Part shown: one piece after another, positions 60,293 through 64,000 of the stretch
How the letters are laid out: every line of letters begins with the position of its first letter
Numbering within the stretch: the stretch's first letter is position 1
Assembly: GCA_951230915.1 (NCBI GenBank)
Contig: OX579634.1
Location: 19,060,725-19,124,724 of the forward strand
Direction of reading: 5' to 3'
Length of the DNA stretch: 64,000 nt
From: Antitrichia curtipendula
Lineage: Eukaryota > Streptophyta > Bryopsida > Hypnales > Leucodontaceae
Program-made: the position numbers and the translations under genes
Notes under the pieces: model-generated
The model's database searches: none
What the model was told of the DNA's origin: nothing
What the model saw: only the letters and a program-made list of their open reading frames with translations

Positions 60293-60671
60293 GGTGTCTT
60301 TTAAAGTCAGCAAACTTTAAAGACGATTTTGTCCTAGTAAATGAACATTTTTCAAAATAATTTGAATTAAGGAAAGTTGGAAAATCAAGCCAACTTTACC
60401 TCCAAAAATCCGTTTGAGATTTCAAGCCTTCAATCAAAAGTTACGGACAAAAATCAGAAAGAGGTGGAAATGGACATTTTCTGTAACATTATCAAACATA
60501 CTCTCTGATTTTTGTCCATAACTTTTTATTGAAGGCTTGAAATGTCAATAGGATTTTGGACGTGAAAAGTTGGCTTGATTTGACAACTTTTCTTAGTTCA
60601 TAGTCTAAAAAAAAAAGTTCATTTACTAGGCCAAAATCGCTTCCAAAGTCTGCTGGTTTTCAAAACTAATG
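60293..60671. repeat. Fold-back hairpin, second of two adjacent copies
   Basis: The left arm starts TCTTTTAAAGTCAGCAAACT and includes AAAATCCGTTTGAGATTTCA. The right arm holds GAAATGTCAATAGGATTTTG and ends near GTCTGCTGGTTTTCAAAA. About 50 bp separate the arms. It is related to the hairpin at 59,705. Confidence 0.75.
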
Positions 60672-60718
60672 GAAAAGAAATGAAAAAACTATAGAAATAA
60701 AATCTTACATTAAGATTA

Positions 60719-60920
60719 GGGCCGGTTTATACTTGGCCTTGGGTCGGATGGAAGGCCGGACGGATTTGCCTTCAATCCGGCCCACAATCCGGCCCCAATT
60801 CTTCCATCCGGCCCCAAGTAATGTAAAGCCCCTTGGGCCGGATTCTAGGGCCGTATATTGAATTCTTCCATCCGGCCCCAACTAATGTGAAGCCCTTGGG
60901 CTGGATTCTAGGGCCGGATT
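60719..60920 (+). mobile_element. Left terminus of a PIF/Harbinger element with GGCCGG subterminal repeats
   Basis: GGGCCGGTTTATACTTGGCC begins at 60719 directly after TTA (60716-60718), as expected for a PIF/Harbinger end. It is followed by GC-rich subterminal repeats: TTCTTCCATCCGGCCCCAA at about 60,799 and again at about 60,863, each followed by AGCCC...TTGGGC and GGATTCTAGGGCCG. The matching right terminus was not found before 64,000, so the element is truncated or runs out of the window. The transposase relic at 61,335 probably belongs to it. Confidence 0.7.
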
Positions 60921-61334
60921 TCCAATTCTTGTGCTTTTGATTTTCTCAATGCTCAATTAAAAAAATTAAAAAAACATGCATGTTTTTTTTTTCTTCCTTT
61001 CTTTTCTATTTCATAAAGATAATAAGAGTTTTTTTGTTTTTTTCATTTTCTCTTTTTCTTCCTATTTATTTTATTTGAATTTTTTTTTAAAAGAGTTTTC
61101 TTTTGTTTTTTTAGTTTTTCTTTCTATTCCTAGTTTTTGTATTCCAAAAAAATGGAAAAGTGATTTCCTTTCTAAATTTGTGCTATCTTTTACTTTTTCA
61201 AAAATATATAAATGAAAACGGACTTCATATATTGTTGTAAATTTTTTGGATTTTGTTTTTTTTGGTTTCGTTTGGTTATTTATTTAGTCAATATATACAT
61301 TGAGTCACATTTCTTATTCTCCTACTTTTGCAAC

Positions 61335-62778
61335 ATGGTGACTACTCAAAGGCAAAATGTTTTAGTGTCACTAGTATTGTGCCTTGCTTTGAAGTTTGTT
61401 TTTAATTCTATGTTGACGCATATGCAAGCAGCTATACATTCAAATGATTTATCGATTCTTCTAATGGTCTTTCTCTCGCTAAAAGATGATTCGAGGCCAC
61501 GAATACGGTCATTACGTAGACATAATAGACAAAGAGGATTTTTACCAAATCAATTGTTGAGGAGCTATACTGATAGTATGTTTCGAGATTGACTTAGGGT
61601 AAACAAACAAACTTTTTTCTTCATGTGTCAAGTTTTGGAGGCACACATTAAAAAACAAAATATTCCTATGACTGAAAGTATTGATGTTCAAACTAGAGTT
61701 GCAGTTACACTTGCTAGACTTGCAACTGACAATACATTGTCTATGATTGGAGACTTATATGGTATAGCTGAGAGTTCCACGTCTGTAATTGTACAAGAGT
61801 GCTACAAAGCTATGAAAAAATTGACTCCTGAAAACATGAAGAGAAGAGTTGCGGAATTTGAATCCTTAATAGGTATACCTTATATAATAGGAGCCATAAA
61901 TGGTTCCCACATACCTATAGTGGCTCCCAGTAGGGATTCTCCAGAGTACTATTGTCGAGAAGGATTTTACTTGGTTCTTTTACAAGGAGTAGTAGATGTC
62001 CACTGTAAATTTTGGGATTTCGACTTCGGATGGGTAGGTAGTTGTCATGACTGGTCTGTTTTTCAAAGAAGTCAATTAGGCATAGATGTTATGAACAATA
62101 AATTTTTGCCTTACAAACTAATAGGAGATGCTCTATATCCAATGAGGCCCTGGTTTTTCAGCCCATTCAAAGGTGTACAAGATGGACTGTCAAGGGAAAA
62201 AGCGCATTGGAATTACATACAGTCCAGCACAAGAATGGCCGTGGAAAGAACTTTCGGATGTCTAAAAAGAAGATGGAGGATTTTGCTGAAACGAATTGAT
62301 GTGCCACTACGTACAAAATCTTCCGGATCTAGTTACAGCTTGCATTTGTTTACACAATTTATGCATCATTCATGGTGATGGCTTCAACATGCGGTGGGCA
62401 AACAAAGCACACAGAGATCTACAACACTTTGCAAATCAAAACTTAGGCAACCTCAGAAATGCTGAAGAAGATGCTAGCACACTTCAAATTGCAAAAGAAT
62501 CCATAAAACAAATGCAATTAATTTTGTTGCCGCCTCAAGAAACTCCTGACTCTAAACTACTACAATATGATGGGGATGATTCTGAATCCATAAAAGCCAA
62601 TGTACAAGTGGACTCCGTTGAGACCAAAAAAGAAAAAGAAGAAGAAATACAGAAGATGTTAAGACAAGCTACTATTCAACATGGATTAATGGCCCGAAAC
62701 TGTTGGCAACTTCATGTGGCCAAAGAAAGTACTATAACTTTTGATGACGCACTTGAAGAGGATATAGACTCTGAATAG
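61335..62778 (+). pseudogene. PIF/Harbinger transposase (HARBI1-like), decayed
   Basis: One reading begins MVTTQRQNV at 61,335. It is interrupted by TGA at 61,590-61,592 in the sequence FRD-stop-LRVNKQTF, where Trp is usual. The main core (61,623-62,378) has the family hallmarks: GAINGSHIPIV, then GSCHDWSVFQRS, then VERTFGCLKRRW with the catalytic Glu. The first catalytic Asp (usually GA-I/L-DG-T/S-H) is Asn here. Near 62,316 an A-run carries one extra base; beyond it the conserved NLPDLVTACICLHNLCIIHGDG continues in another frame to 62,778. The C-terminal ~110 residues are acidic and Lys-rich. With a stop, a frameshift and a lost catalytic residue it should be inactive. No Myb-like second gene of the superfamily was seen. 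Confidence 0.88.
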
Positions 62779-64000
62779 ATCTTAGTTCTACTTTAAACTT
62801 TTTCATTTCTATACTTGATTTTTGTTTTAAACCTCTTTTTGTGAGGAGTCCCTACTGCAGTTGTCATTTTTCTTTTATGAGAGTTTGTAAAACTTCAATG
62901 AATAAATGTGGTTTCTACATGACTAAAATTCTATAAAGACACTTATTTATGAAGTGGAAACCATAGTACACATGATTTGGTATGCATGGCATTCTTATTT
63001 TATTATTTGCCACATATATGGAACATGCATTTGTAAACAAGTTATTCAATGCTAAACATAGGATTCAGTAACCACTTTAATTCAATTTTAAGAAATTCGA
63101 TACAAACTACATAAAGGTCCCAATTATTTGAAAGAACTTAAGTTAGATGCCAACTCCATTCCTAAAATCAAAGTTAAATGTATTTGAAGGAGAGTAGCTT
63201 TCACTAAAAGGCAATCATCTCCTAAATGTACAAATAGAAAGTTTCTCACATCCTAGAAATTTAGTGAGGTATCGAAATGTTGCGTTTTTTCGTAGGTTGG
63301 AGCTTCCTTTTAGAAGCCAACAGTAAAATATCATAAAAACTATTTGAAGGAGACTAGCAAAGATCCCTCATGAATATAATTTGTCTTTTAACATATACTA
63401 GTGTGCCCTATGCCGTTGCCATAGCCAAGATCATAGTAAAAATAATTTTCTAATTTTCTATTTCATATATAATAAAAACTTTGAATTTCAACATCTTCCA
63501 CACCGTTGTTTCAAACGCCACGAAAGAAAGCCCATCCACCCCTCCTTGTTGTTGACTACCAATGGTACCAAGAATGTGACTCAAATAAAAGTGAAAGTAA
63601 ATTTTCAATGTATTGATCCATTAATAATTTGAAATTCAATAACTTTTGCACTATAGCTCGAAACGCCACAGCACTAAGCCCATGCATCCCTCCTCACCAA
63701 GCCCTTTTTGTTCCTACTAAGCACGCAACCAAGGAAAAGCACGGTCCGGGAGATCTCAATGTAACAAAACAAACAAAACAAACAAACTTAAGGTATACAT
63801 GTTGTGTGGTACATACATATATGTTGTGTGATTAATTTTGTTTTTAAGGAAATTTAAAAAAGGTATGAGAATTGCTTTCTCTCCTTCAAATACTTATGAC
63901 CATCTTCATTTGTTTTCAAACAGAAAATCAAAATTATAGACATTACACACAAACTTATCAAATTAATTTCTCACATACACTGTTATAGAATTCTGTTTCA
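62779..64000. other. Gene-free stretch to the end of the window
   Basis: AT-rich DNA with no recognisable gene or complete element. It was searched for a complement of the GGGCCGG terminus, which would close the PIF/Harbinger element, without success. A short AAACA-type microrepeat lies at 63,768-63,786. Confidence 0.5.

Noticed and set aside
60976..61334. Phe- and Lys-rich open frames before the Harbinger core
   Set aside because: Poly-T/poly-A composition. Similarity to the transposase family starts only at about 61,335.
60719..64000. Complete Harbinger element
   Set aside because: Only the left terminus with TTA was found. No complement of GGGCCGGTTT appears before the window ends, so completeness cannot be claimed.

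Overview
The window looks like nuclear DNA of a land plant and is almost entirely transposable elements. It is AT-rich, it has GT-AG introns, and its elements are plant-type: CACTA termini reading CACTACAAGAA, PIF/Harbinger pieces with TAA or TTA target duplications, and MULE-type elements with 9-bp duplications. No host housekeeping gene, tRNA or rRNA is recognisable. Species and lineage cannot be fixed from this sequence; the low GC would fit a bryophyte, lycophyte or fern, but that is a guess.

Layout. 1-28.9 kb: gene-poor DNA holding many copies of one ~0.9-kb non-autonomous DNA element flanked by TTAA (1-889, 1363-2143, 7161-8073, 13663-14615, 22761-23683, 24209-25123; more at 35.9 and 56.8 kb). 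It also holds a PIF/Harbinger-type element with ~480-bp inverted repeats (6430-8972) and a non-autonomous CACTA element (17002-19855). 28,950-55,058: a giant Mutator-like element with 9-bp target duplication AGTTTGAAG. A second copy (42,200-54,295, duplication ACTACAACC) is inserted inside it. 55-64 kb: more gene-poor DNA, two adjacent fold-back hairpins, and a decayed PIF/Harbinger transposase (61,335-62,778) with one recognisable terminus at 60,719.

Each giant element carries two divergent genes. On the minus strand is a MULE-family DDE transposase of about 1,174 aa with a Cys/His zinc-binding region and a C-terminal SWIM finger. On the plus strand is a multi-exon gene whose product, in the inner copy, is a predicted 1,241-aa protein from ten exons with consistent phases. 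I read that protein as a ParB/sulfiredoxin-like segment (motif VWDGNHRL) followed by a domain with the order and spacing of a bacterial beta-class (N4-cytosine/N6-adenine) DNA methyltransferase, but with an altered catalytic motif IV. Intron 2 of this gene holds, in both copies, an array of short palindromes sharing a CGTTRACG core but with different surrounding sequence. The inner copy appears open in both genes. The outer copy is dead: frameshifts, stops (several explained by C-to-T or G-to-A changes), and a 563-bp element in its transposase.

The most interesting candidate system is therefore a large plant MULE carrying a transposase, a ParB/methyltransferase-like accessory protein and a family-specific palindromic array. 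By analogy with the VANC proteins of Arabidopsis VANDAL elements, the accessory protein might recognise its own element. That role is inference only.
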